Shown here piece after piece: positions 47,369 through 55,639 of a stretch of 64,000 bases of DNA. Source of the DNA: SAR202 cluster bacterium bin127 (lineage in GTDB: Bacteria; Chloroflexota; Dehalococcoidia; Lucifugimonadales; Lucifugimonadaceae); NCBI GenBank assembly GCA_002239045.1, contig MPNN01000005.1, positions 124,001-188,000 on the forward strand, written 5' to 3'. Within the stretch, counting starts at the first letter, position 1, and every line of letters starts with the position of its first letter. The notes under the pieces were generated by a model. It was given only the letters and a program-made list of their open reading frames with translations. It had not been told where the DNA came from and did not search any database. Position numbers and translations under genes: made by a program.

Positions 47369-48274
47369 TTATGGTTCGACAATCGGTGGTTTTAAGGGGA
47401 TTAACGTCGGATGATCATATGCCCCAATCGCATTAAAGAACTCTTCAAGGTTGTTCGTGTCGTCGATGAATCTCGGTAATTGGTCGGCTGCACCAATCCG
47501 TCCTTCGTTAGTTGTGACCAACTCATCATGTGCTTTAGCTACTCTTTGTTGGAAATCAGTTAGCAGCACTTCTGCATCACCATCAAACGGGGTTTTTACA
47601 TATACATCGCTACTGTCGCGTTGGATCAATCGGAAGTTACCGGTCGCTATCCATCCCTGGAGTTCCAAGAGAAACGATGGTTGCAACATAACGACGAATT
47701 CCTTAGATTCTACAATTGATGATATCGTTGAACGATGATGTTCTACGTTGTTGATGAATTCATCAGTCGTCTCGTCAGGAAACCAATTTTTCTCGAAGGG
47801 GAACATGAATACTCCCACCGTCAAATCCCTTTCGCCATCACCTACGATGTATTCGTTCACACGAATATCAGTGTGACAAATCAAAACGCGGTAGTCGATT
47901 TCGGAATCGAAGTCGTGAAATGCTTGATAGGTATCGTCGTATGTAGTGCAACGAGTCGTGTCGGGAGCATATGTTCCTCTGAATACGATATGTGTAGCGG
48001 CCGCAGGCACTACGTTCCTTGTAATCCAATTTTCGAGCGTAATGCTTGCACCATCGCCGCCGCCAGTCAGAGTGCCATGCGTGCTCGCAAACTCAATAGT
48101 CTCAGGATCACATGGGTTTTGGGTGCTGCCCGCAAATGGAATACATGGAGGGTAAGGAAACAAATGGTATTCAGGCCCTACTTCCGCACCCCAGCCAAAT
48201 CTAGACAACGCGCCAACGAACACGACTAGCGCGACCAGCGCTAAGAATATGGCAACTCTTTTTTGATTGATCAT
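47369..48274 (-). CDS. Exported protein of unknown function
   Basis: 301 residues with one N-terminal hydrophobic segment (IFLALVALVVFVGALS), so exported or anchored. Four or more cysteines in the first half may form disulfides. No family recognised. Base composition is markedly AT-richer than the FN3 genes on either side and matches the C-terminal part of the next gene, eight bases upstream, so both may have come together. Confidence 0.72.
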   Translation of the reverse strand: MINQKRVAIFLALVALVVFVGALSRFGWGAEVGPEYHLFPYPPCIPFAGSTQNPCDPETIEFASTHGTLTGGGDGASITLENWITRNVVPAAATHIVFRGTYAPDTTRCTTYDDTYQAFHDFDSEIDYRVLICHTDIRVNEYIVGDGERDLTVGVFMFPFEKNWFPDETTDEFINNVEHHRSTISSIVESKEFVVMLQPSFLLELQGWIATGNFRLIQRDSSDVYVKTPFDGDAEVLLTDFQQRVAKAHDELVTTNEGRIGAADQLPRFIDDTNNLEEFFNAIGAYDHPTLIPLKPPIVEP

Positions 48275-48282
48275 TTCTCAAC

Positions 48283-51108
48283 TCACCTTGATTGGTACAG
48301 TGCCATCATTGCCGCTACGTCGTATGGTTGTGGTTCGCAGAATCTTTTGTCAACGCCCGACTTCATCACGCTCGCGCTTGCTTTTGCATGCTCATTTACG
48401 GATTGTCCTAATCCAAATGCATGACCAGCCTCGTGCATCGTGAATTGATGCAGGTACGAACACGTTACATTGGTAGCAGTAGGGGTTCCAGGATTCCAAC
48501 TCGTGTAATCTTTGAAAAGATAGATCGTCGAGCTTCTTACAGGATTGTCATCACCTGGTGCAAAGAAAGCCGTAGATGCCATGCACCCCAATGTTCCCGT
48601 CCGTGTCGTCGACCCAGGGGGTAACAAGTAGCCCAAATATTGAACCGTGGGAGTGGGGCCACACGCAAGCAAATTGAAACTCGATGTGAACCAGACCTTA
48701 TGCTTCGCGAGATGACAAAACCCTTCGATATAGGTTGTGGGTGTTGCAGTAACTATGTTGTCTGATCCATTTATCCATCTGACCGCAGTTTCCCACGTTT
48801 CGATACCTGCCTTAATGTCTGACACCCATGTATTTGATGACACAGTGCTTTTTGGCAACGTGTTCTCACACACTACGTATGTATAATCACCTTCCGGCAT
48901 ATGTCCGAACACAGGTATTGTCGCTACTCGAGCCGTTAGGATAGCTGATGTTGGATAGGCAAACACATCTTTCGACCATTCTGAGAATATACCGTTAGTA
49001 CCTTGTCTGACCTGGATTCGGTACAGATTTCCGATATTCAGACCGCTTAGTACAGGGTTCGTCGCGTCTCTTGCCGTTGTAGGTGTGACCCATGAAGATG
49101 AACTCGTATTGCACAATGCACCATCTGTAACTTCAACATCCACGCTCGTGCCATCTGGCCTAGTCCCTTGAACGGTTCTAGTAGTGAAACACTCAGCCCC
49201 AAATCTGGCCTGATAGCGGTAAGTAACGCCTGGTGTGTCATCCCAACGCAACGAAGCCTGTCCCGTTGTCAATCCATTACTCCGCCCATTGGCCCTGAGG
49301 TTCTTCGGCACAGGGACAGGCGTCGTACTGACTGTTGCGTCGGAACTCGCGATCTCGGTGCCGCCCACCGAAAGGACGGCGGCAACCGTGTCGCTTTTCG
49401 TATCCGATACGCAGGCGAAAACGACGATGCCTGTCCTGTTGTAGCTGACGGCATTTGTGATCGGATCGAAAGATTTGGGATCTTCTCCATTGATGCCGCA
49501 TCCGTCGAACTTGAGGACTCCGCCGTTCGCCGTGCGGACCTTGAGGGCGTATGTCTGAGATGCAGCCAGATTTGTCACGTTGACGGAGAACGTGGCCGAT
49601 CGTCCGCCCTCGATCGAGGACGAAGTCAGGCTGCTTATGACCACCGATACCCCGGAGGAGGACGACACCCTCGCGCTGACCTGTTCGGATTCGCAGTCCG
49701 TCGTTCCGGTCGTTCCTGGGCGGCAAGCCCGTAATCCTACGAAGTATTCTTCGGTGTCGTCGCGCTGGTCGTCGATGAAGAACGCGTGGGTGCTGTGGCC
49801 GAAACCCGGACTATGGACCGAGACGACCTCCCGCGTGGTGCTGGTGAGGTGCTTGTAGAGAACCAGCCGGTAGCGGAAGCCGTCGAGAGGCAGAGCGAAT
49901 CCGGTGTCTATAGTGACGCCGTCCGATGCGAACGAGGCCGTCGGCACCGTCACCGCCGGCAGCGTGCCGGGTTCTACCGTGACCTCGTGAGGCGTGTTGG
50001 AGGCCAGCGTCTGGTATCCGCCACCGGCATCTTGCACGACAAGAAGCGCCGTGACGCCGGCGGCTCCGGCCGCGCATCCGCGAACCGTCGCCGTAGCGGT
50101 CAGAGAATCGAGGATCTCCGCGCCGTCCTGCGGATCGCAACCGTTGAAACTGATCTTGGATGCGTCGTCGATCGACAGCCGCACCTTGTACGCCGTGCCA
50201 GATACGATGTTGGTCGCGCTCGCTCCCACGTTCCCGTTCGCCCCGACTTCGAGCGTGTTGGGCCCCGTCACCGATATCGTAGTTCCCCGCGGCGTCCCGG
50301 TCGCGGTCGCCGGCGCGCCCTCGCCGTTCGCGTTCACCGCCTTCACGGTGATCGAGTATTCGGTGCCGTTCGAGAGGTTCAGAATCGCGTAGCCTCTGTC
50401 GTCGGCCCCCACCAGGCGCGACGGATCGGCGACGGCCCGGCGGCTGCGGCCCCCGGAACCGGACGATCCCGACACTTCCTCCTGCGAAACCTGGTACCCC
50501 GTGACCGCGGATCCGCCGTCCGACGCGGGCGGATCCCACAGCACCACGAGCCGGCCGTTACCGGGGACGACCTTGACGTTGGTCGGCGGGCTCGGCTGCC
50601 TCAGCGCGGCGTCGATCCGGAGCGTGAAATTCCCCCTAACGCGCGAGTTGAAGGTCGTCGCCTCGACCGTGTACGTCCCTGCCGACGCCTGGTAGGTGAT
50701 CCTCGAGTTGCGGTATCCCAGATCGTCGTCGCGGCTGTCGTCGTTGCTGGCGACGACGGATCCGTTCGTCCCGGCGCCCTTCATCAGGAACAGATAGGCG
50801 TCTTGGCTGGTGACGAGTTCGATCGTGAGATCCGCCGCGGTCGCAAGCTCGCCGGCGCCCACAAGCTCGAAGGTGTAGTACCGCGCGTACCTAGCCTGGG
50901 GACGATTCGACGACACGCAATCGCCCGTCCAGGAACCCGCGTGGCTCGAAACGCCCGCGATCGATCCCAGCGCTGTCGTGCATCCGCTCACCACCGGTGC
51001 CGCGTTCGTCGCGGCGTCCAGATGCGCGGACCACGCGCCCCATGTGGGGCGGCGCGTGATGGTAGAGAATCCGATGGGTTTGACGTTGGCCGCGTGCAGC
51101 TTCTCCAT
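48283..51108 (-). CDS. FN3-containing protein with metzincin-like C-terminal domain
   Basis: 941 residues. It begins with a beta-rich pre-peptidase-like domain (FELVGAGELATAADLTIEL), then one clear FN3 domain near 180-270 and several Ig/FN3-like stretches. The C-terminus is a metzincin-like peptidase: HEAGHAFGLGQ at 892-902, then a Met-turn SVM near 913-915. The third zinc-ligand position is Gln, not His. No signal peptide follows the ATG, and there is no other start before the TAA of the upstream gene. The 5' part is GC-rich and the 3' part AT-richer, a possible gene fusion. Confidence 0.82.
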   Translation of the reverse strand: MEKLHAANVKPIGFSTITRRPTWGAWSAHLDAATNAAPVVSGCTTALGSIAGVSSHAGSWTGDCVSSNRPQARYARYYTFELVGAGELATAADLTIELVTSQDAYLFLMKGAGTNGSVVASNDDSRDDDLGYRNSRITYQASAGTYTVEATTFNSRVRGNFTLRIDAALRQPSPPTNVKVVPGNGRLVVLWDPPASDGGSAVTGYQVSQEEVSGSSGSGGRSRRAVADPSRLVGADDRGYAILNLSNGTEYSITVKAVNANGEGAPATATGTPRGTTISVTGPNTLEVGANGNVGASATNIVSGTAYKVRLSIDDASKISFNGCDPQDGAEILDSLTATATVRGCAAGAAGVTALLVVQDAGGGYQTLASNTPHEVTVEPGTLPAVTVPTASFASDGVTIDTGFALPLDGFRYRLVLYKHLTSTTREVVSVHSPGFGHSTHAFFIDDQRDDTEEYFVGLRACRPGTTGTTDCESEQVSARVSSSSGVSVVISSLTSSSIEGGRSATFSVNVTNLAASQTYALKVRTANGGVLKFDGCGINGEDPKSFDPITNAVSYNRTGIVVFACVSDTKSDTVAAVLSVGGTEIASSDATVSTTPVPVPKNLRANGRSNGLTTGQASLRWDDTPGVTYRYQARFGAECFTTRTVQGTRPDGTSVDVEVTDGALCNTSSSSWVTPTTARDATNPVLSGLNIGNLYRIQVRQGTNGIFSEWSKDVFAYPTSAILTARVATIPVFGHMPEGDYTYVVCENTLPKSTVSSNTWVSDIKAGIETWETAVRWINGSDNIVTATPTTYIEGFCHLAKHKVWFTSSFNLLACGPTPTVQYLGYLLPPGSTTRTGTLGCMASTAFFAPGDDNPVRSSTIYLFKDYTSWNPGTPTATNVTCSYLHQFTMHEAGHAFGLGQSVNEHAKASASVMKSGVDKRFCEPQPYDVAAMMALYQSR

Positions 51109-51180
51109 CGGCGTGACGTTTTCTCTTTGGATAGGCGATGAAATCGCGAGTCCGACCCCGAAAGTGCCGTCCGAAGGAGA

Positions 51181-52149
51181 TTAGACCAGCACCGGTGCCT
51201 CGACGCGACTGTAGATTTGAATCCGGTGACGACAACTGTCGGCGATGTAGACCAGTCCATCAGGACTCGTGTCGATTCCGGCGGGCCGCCAGAACAGCTT
51301 CTCCTGCTCGGTCATGCCGGAATCGGCGCGCCAACCGGCCTGTTCGGGGTTCACGTCCAGAAATTCCTGGCACCATTTGGACAACGTGGCGTGACCGATA
51401 AGGGTCTCGCGATGCCCTCCGTCCATATCGAAAACCTGAACGCGATCGTTGCGCCAGTCGGATACGTATACGTTGCCGTCGCCGCTGACGTGGACGCTGG
51501 ATGGTCGGTCGAACTCACCGTCACGGGTGCCGCTTGATCCGAAGGCGAAGATAAACTCGCCGTCAGGCGTGAAACGCTGGACGCGGTCGTTGCGCCAATC
51601 GACAATCCAGATACAATCTTCGGCGTCGATCGAGATGCCCCAGGGGTAATTGAACTCACCCGGTCCGGCGCCGAAAGTGCCGAATGAGGAGATGTATCGC
51701 CCATCCGCCGTGTATTTCTGGACTCGGGCGTTGAGGTGATCCACAACGTGCAGGTCGCCTTCGGAATCGAAGGCCAAGCCCGACGGACGGTTCCACTGGC
51801 CTTCTGAAGAACCAGTCTCGCCCCACCAGTGCGAAAACGTTCCGTCTTTTTCGAATATCGAGAGTTTTTGGGTGAACTCGTCAGTTAGATAGACGCGTTC
51901 GTCCGGACCAACAGTGATAGCGGTCGGTTGTGTCGACTGCCCTGGTTCAGTTCCCCAGTTGGCGAATTCGAAAAGGAACTCTGAGTCGAGGGTTACCGCG
52001 CTCACCCTTACGTTTCTGTTGGCGGCGTTTGACCGGCTCAAAACGTACAGGTAACCGTCCGCTGAAATTCGGACGTCAACGGGGTTCATGAAGCCCCGGC
52101 CTTCAAACGAGGCGATCCCCAACGTGTGGCTATAGGAGTAGTTGCTCAT
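51181..52149 (-). CDS. NHL-repeat beta-propeller protein
   Basis: 322 residues, six NHL-type blades (LYVLSRSNAANRNVRV, VYLTDEFTQKLSIF, LHVVDHLNARVQKY, IWIVDWRNDRVQRF, VYVSDWRNDRVQVF, VYIADSCRHRIQIY). No signal peptide. Such propellers bind proteins or small ligands. A GGAGA site precedes the ATG. Its TAA is in the same frame as the next downstream gene. Confidence 0.88.
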   Translation of the reverse strand: MSNYSYSHTLGIASFEGRGFMNPVDVRISADGYLYVLSRSNAANRNVRVSAVTLDSEFLFEFANWGTEPGQSTQPTAITVGPDERVYLTDEFTQKLSIFEKDGTFSHWWGETGSSEGQWNRPSGLAFDSEGDLHVVDHLNARVQKYTADGRYISSFGTFGAGPGEFNYPWGISIDAEDCIWIVDWRNDRVQRFTPDGEFIFAFGSSGTRDGEFDRPSSVHVSGDGNVYVSDWRNDRVQVFDMDGGHRETLIGHATLSKWCQEFLDVNPEQAGWRADSGMTEQEKLFWRPAGIDTSPDGLVYIADSCRHRIQIYSRVEAPVLV

Positions 52150-52243
52150 TTTGCTGTCTCCGAACTATGGAGTACCGCTCCCGTCGCAATCAGCTGAGCT
52201 TGAACTTTTGGCGGGAAAGGGAATGTGATAGTTGCGGTGGGGG

Positions 52244-52305
52244 TGTCATGCTGAGCGGCGTCGAAGCATCTGGCGGAGGATTCCTCGGCTTCGCTCGGAA
52301 TGACA
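52244..52305. repeat. Small element with terminal inverted repeats
   Basis: TGTCATGCTGAGCG at the left end and CGCTCGGAATGACA at the right end are inverted repeats with two mismatches, enclosing 34 bases. It is MITE- or REP-like, between the DUF1501 and NHL genes. Confidence 0.6.
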
Positions 52306-52309
52306 GAGG

Positions 52310-53494
52310 CTAGTTCGACACCAACTCCGGCAATCGGTTGAACTTCTTGTTCAGCACCCATTCGGAGTCGACATGCATGAAGTCATCCAGGATGGTTGTG
52401 TAGACGTCGCGGTAGTCCGTGTTGTAGTGGACGTCGCCTTCCAATTGATCGGCAGGTTTCAGGCTCGGATAGTCACCGTAGAGTCCACCCTGGACCGGGT
52501 TGCCCATCAAGAACGCGACACCGCCGGAGCCATGGTCGGTACCGGCGCCGTTGTCCTCGATTCGCCTTCCGAACTCGGAGAACATCCAGATTACCGTGTC
52601 ATCCGATTGCCCAAGTTCGTTCAGATCCGCCCAGAAACACTCCACTGCCTCCGACACCTCGTCCCACAACTTGGCGTGGTTGACCAATTCATTGGTGTGC
52701 GTATCGAAGCTGCCGTGTTGAGTGTAGAAGATGCGCGTCCCAAGGCCTGCTGACATCACCTGAGCGACGCCCTTTAGGCTCTGCGCGATCGGGTTCTCAG
52801 CGTTGTACTCGACAGTGGATGAATACTTTTCCGGAGCTGACCGGAGGGTGTCGGCGCCGTCGAGCATGCCGCGCCCGGTCTGGAGCAAGCGCAACGATGG
52901 AAGGCCATCGTCCGACATGGGTTGGTAGATGCGACTGACCGTGTCAAGCAGAGCGTCGCGGTTCGAAGCTCCTGCAAGACCCGTGTACAAGCCGTAAGAT
53001 TCGAGTGCTCCAACCGATGCGACGGAAACGTCCGGATATGCGAGTGCTCTCGGCAAACCTCGACCGAAGTTGACTGTTGTAACGGCGTTTTTGCCCTCGG
53101 GATCGATGGCTTTCGTAGTCTTGCCGAGCCAACCCTCGGAGGAGGCTACCGCGGGTTCCGCGGTGTGCCAAATGTCCATCGAGCGAAAGTGAGACCGATT
53201 CGGCTCGGGGTATCCGATACCCATCAGAACCGCCAACTTTCCCTCATCGTAGAGGTTTTTGAACGGCCCCATGTGGGAGTTGAACGCGACCCGGTCATCC
53301 ACTGGAATCACGTTTTCACCGCTCAAACCCATGCTCGGACGATAGTCGTAATAGAGACCGTCCTGGTAAGGCACGACCGTGTTCAAGTAGTCGTTGCCGC
53401 CAGAGAGCTGAATTACAACGAGATTCTTGGCTGTGCCATTCTTTTTGTGACCATTCCTTGGGTGGCCATTCCCGTTATGGCCGTTATTTGGCAT
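52310..53494 (-). CDS. DUF1501 family protein
   Basis: 394 residues. DUF1501 proteins belong to the alkaline-phosphatase-like (sulfatase) fold. Motifs seen are VVIQLSGGNDYLNTVVPY, MGIGYPEPNRSHFRSMDIWHTA, FYTQHGSFDTHTNEL, IWMFSEFGRRIEDNGAGTDH and the closing DYRDVYTTILDDF. Most relatives have a Tat signal; here the first 22 residues are only a Gly/Asn/His/Lys-rich stretch. GGAGA precedes the ATG. It is paired with DUF1800 upstream, 38 bases apart, the common pairing. Confidence 0.93.
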   Translation of the reverse strand: MPNNGHNGNGHPRNGHKKNGTAKNLVVIQLSGGNDYLNTVVPYQDGLYYDYRPSMGLSGENVIPVDDRVAFNSHMGPFKNLYDEGKLAVLMGIGYPEPNRSHFRSMDIWHTAEPAVASSEGWLGKTTKAIDPEGKNAVTTVNFGRGLPRALAYPDVSVASVGALESYGLYTGLAGASNRDALLDTVSRIYQPMSDDGLPSLRLLQTGRGMLDGADTLRSAPEKYSSTVEYNAENPIAQSLKGVAQVMSAGLGTRIFYTQHGSFDTHTNELVNHAKLWDEVSEAVECFWADLNELGQSDDTVIWMFSEFGRRIEDNGAGTDHGSGGVAFLMGNPVQGGLYGDYPSLKPADQLEGDVHYNTDYRDVYTTILDDFMHVDSEWVLNKKFNRLPELVSN

Positions 53495-53532
53495 TGGAAT
53501 ATCTCCTGCGTATTTGTTCGCTGTTGTTCGTA

Positions 53533-54924
53533 TCAGCAGTATTGGTAGTCGGGAGTCGAGGCGATCAACTGGAAAATCTCGATAGCCCGATCTGTTTCTT
53601 CGTCCTCATTCGATGGCGGCAATTGACCTGATGCATGTTCCGCAATAATCCCGAACGTTCGATCGGAGAGGTCTATGCAACCCATCGCGTCGAGGCACGC
53701 AGCCACGTACTCCGCGGAACTCAGCTCACTTCCCGCCTCCCGCACGAGTTCAACCATTCGCTGAATGCCGGGCGCATCCCTGCGTTCCAGTTCGGTTGAG
53801 GCGAAGTTGATTCGCTCCACCAGCGCGCCGCTGTCGACCCACTCTTCACCCTCGTGCCAACCCTCGACGCTAGGTGGGTTGAGCAGGAATTGTCCCATAA
53901 ACATCGTATGGGAGGCCAATTGCGACGAAGCCAAGTCCGGAAGATCGAAACGATCGGTCAGGCGCGCGACACCGAACACCAACTCGGTCGGGCTCTTAAC
54001 CTTGCGGTGGCGGACGGCTTCAGACTTGAAGTGATCAGACTTGAAGATCGCCCTCAGAACGGCGCGTATCTCGCCATCGTTCGCCTCAAAAACATCGGCC
54101 AGACGCTGGACTTCAATCTCATCCGCTTCGTCAGCCACGAAGAACTGGTACAACCTCCGAGAGATGAATTCCGCGGCGGTCCGTTGGCGCACGATGATAT
54201 CGACGATGTCCTCGCCGTTCCAGTTGCCAACCTCGCCCAGGAATTCCTTTTCACCGTCATCATGATCATTCGGGTCGAACTGGAACTCCATCGGGAACGG
54301 CCCAAGGAAGAATGGCGGCATTGTGGGCTTGGAGGCCCATCCCGTGAAGGCTCGGGCCGCGGCCTTAACATCATCCTCGGTATACGCACCCTCACCGGTC
54401 TCGTTGATTCCCATCGAAAACAGTTCGAGCAGCTCGCGACCATAGTTTTCGTTTGGCGCGTCCTTGTGACTGTTCTGGTTGTCCAGCCAATACATCATTC
54501 CCGGATTGCGGGATATCTGCACCAGAATGTCGCGGAACTTGCCGAGTCCGTAGCGGCGGAAGAGATCGATCTCCGTGAGCATCTCCATTCCATGGTCGAG
54601 CTTGATGCCGCCGACCGCCAGCAAACCATGCCAGAACAAGGCGATCTTTTCTTCGAGATGTTTTGTGGTGGTGGCCATGCGCCACGCCCATTGTGGATCG
54701 GCGTGGCCTACTGATCTCGCCTCAACAGAAGCGATGAAGTAGCGATCGAGCAAGTCCTGGTCTTCAGGATCCGAGTATTCCGGATGGAGAAGCTCTTCGA
54801 CGGTTTCGTCGTAGCCTTTGGCAACGTACTCTTCTATCTGATCTCGCGTCGCTCCAAAGCCTGCCCGGCGTAGAAGGTGCGCCATCAGGGCGGTGTCGGT
54901 TTCTTTCATAACAGCGGTAGTCAT
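53533..54924 (-). CDS. DUF1800 family protein
   Basis: 463 residues from the ATG at 54924, which has GAGG eight bases upstream; a start at 54993 would add 23. The family signs are HLLRRAGFGATRDQIEEYV at the start, KIALFWHGLLAVGG, NYGRELLELFSMGINET, RAFTGW and the closing MGQFLLNPPSVEGW. The function is unknown; it is nearly always next to DUF1501. No signal peptide is visible here, unlike many relatives. Confidence 0.93.
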   Translation of the reverse strand: MTTAVMKETDTALMAHLLRRAGFGATRDQIEEYVAKGYDETVEELLHPEYSDPEDQDLLDRYFIASVEARSVGHADPQWAWRMATTTKHLEEKIALFWHGLLAVGGIKLDHGMEMLTEIDLFRRYGLGKFRDILVQISRNPGMMYWLDNQNSHKDAPNENYGRELLELFSMGINETGEGAYTEDDVKAAARAFTGWASKPTMPPFFLGPFPMEFQFDPNDHDDGEKEFLGEVGNWNGEDIVDIIVRQRTAAEFISRRLYQFFVADEADEIEVQRLADVFEANDGEIRAVLRAIFKSDHFKSEAVRHRKVKSPTELVFGVARLTDRFDLPDLASSQLASHTMFMGQFLLNPPSVEGWHEGEEWVDSGALVERINFASTELERRDAPGIQRMVELVREAGSELSSAEYVAACLDAMGCIDLSDRTFGIIAEHASGQLPPSNEDEETDRAIEIFQLIASTPDYQYC

Positions 54925-55208
54925 TGAACGCCTCGCAAGTACGTGTCGCCCGGCAGTAACGGAAAGCGACTGCTTCGCCTTTAAATTTAGCATGACTGCC
55001 CATCAATTGTTGCGCGCGTACGCAAGTACCGCGGATACCCTTGACCGTCGCAAAACTCCGGATTTCCCCCGCTCGCGAGGGAAATGTCCAAAGGATAAAG
55101 GGGGCACACGCCATCCCCGCTGGTGCTGTACCGAGACGACAGCAACCACCGCAGCATCTAGCCCGCCCAATCACCTAAGGTGTAGCCCATATCCCGAAGG
55201 AGGCAAGT

Positions 55209-55290
55209 ATGCAAACAGTAGGGTTCATCGGACTGGGCAATCTGGGCACCCCGATGGCGCAGAATATCCAGAGGGCAGGGGTTGAAATCC
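55209..55290 (+). pseudogene. 5' fragment of a 3-hydroxyisobutyrate dehydrogenase-like gene
   Basis: A perfect start with AAGGAGG five bases upstream leads into MQTVGFIGLGNLGTPMAQ and NIQRAG, the NAD-binding start of this family. The similarity stops after about 25 codons, and the frame reaches a stop near 55403. The rest of the gene, about 265 codons, is missing. Confidence 0.72.
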
Positions 55291-55297
55291 TGCTCAC

Positions 55298-55639
55298 ATT
55301 GATCTCAATGATCGACCGGCATCGATCGGTTCGTTGCTCTTCGGCTTGGTCTGGGTATATGCCGAGGACCGTGACTGGGTGTCTGAGAATATGCGGCTGC
55401 TAGTGTTGACGGGTTTCTTGGGGTCTTGTACAACGTTTTGGACGTTGGCGTTTGACGAAGCGATGTTCATCCGCAACGGCATCTGGGCGGTTTTCGTCGC
55501 GAATTTACCTATCAGTAACGCGACTGCGCTGGCGGTGGTGTTCGTTGGTTGGGAAGGTGATTTAGCACTCAACCAAGCCAATTGGAAGACCTCCGAGATA
55601 AGCACAAAGATGCATCCAAAAATGTCATTGTTTACTTAG
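55298..55639 (+). pseudogene. 3' fragment of a crcB-like fluoride channel gene
   Basis: In the frame of 55334, the codons from 55322 read SIGSLLFGLVWVYAEDRDW, then LVLTGFLGSCTTFWTLAFDE, the C-terminal half of CrcB/FEX channels (family motif TGFLGGxTTFSTF). The first half of the gene is missing, so no start exists that would give a working channel. The last 25 residues are not CrcB-like. Confidence 0.68.

Noticed and set aside
49786..51141. Plus-strand 451-codon frame
   Set aside because: Antisense of the GC-rich FN3 gene; Arg-rich shadow typical of high-GC DNA.
53854..54714. Plus-strand 286-codon frame
   Set aside because: Shadow of the DUF1800 gene, no family features.
55271..55296. T-arm-like GGTTGAAATCCTG resembling the tRNA-Asn 3' end, as an attachment site
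   Set aside because: Two mismatches, and it is inverted relative to the tRNA, so it cannot be the direct repeat left by site-specific integration.
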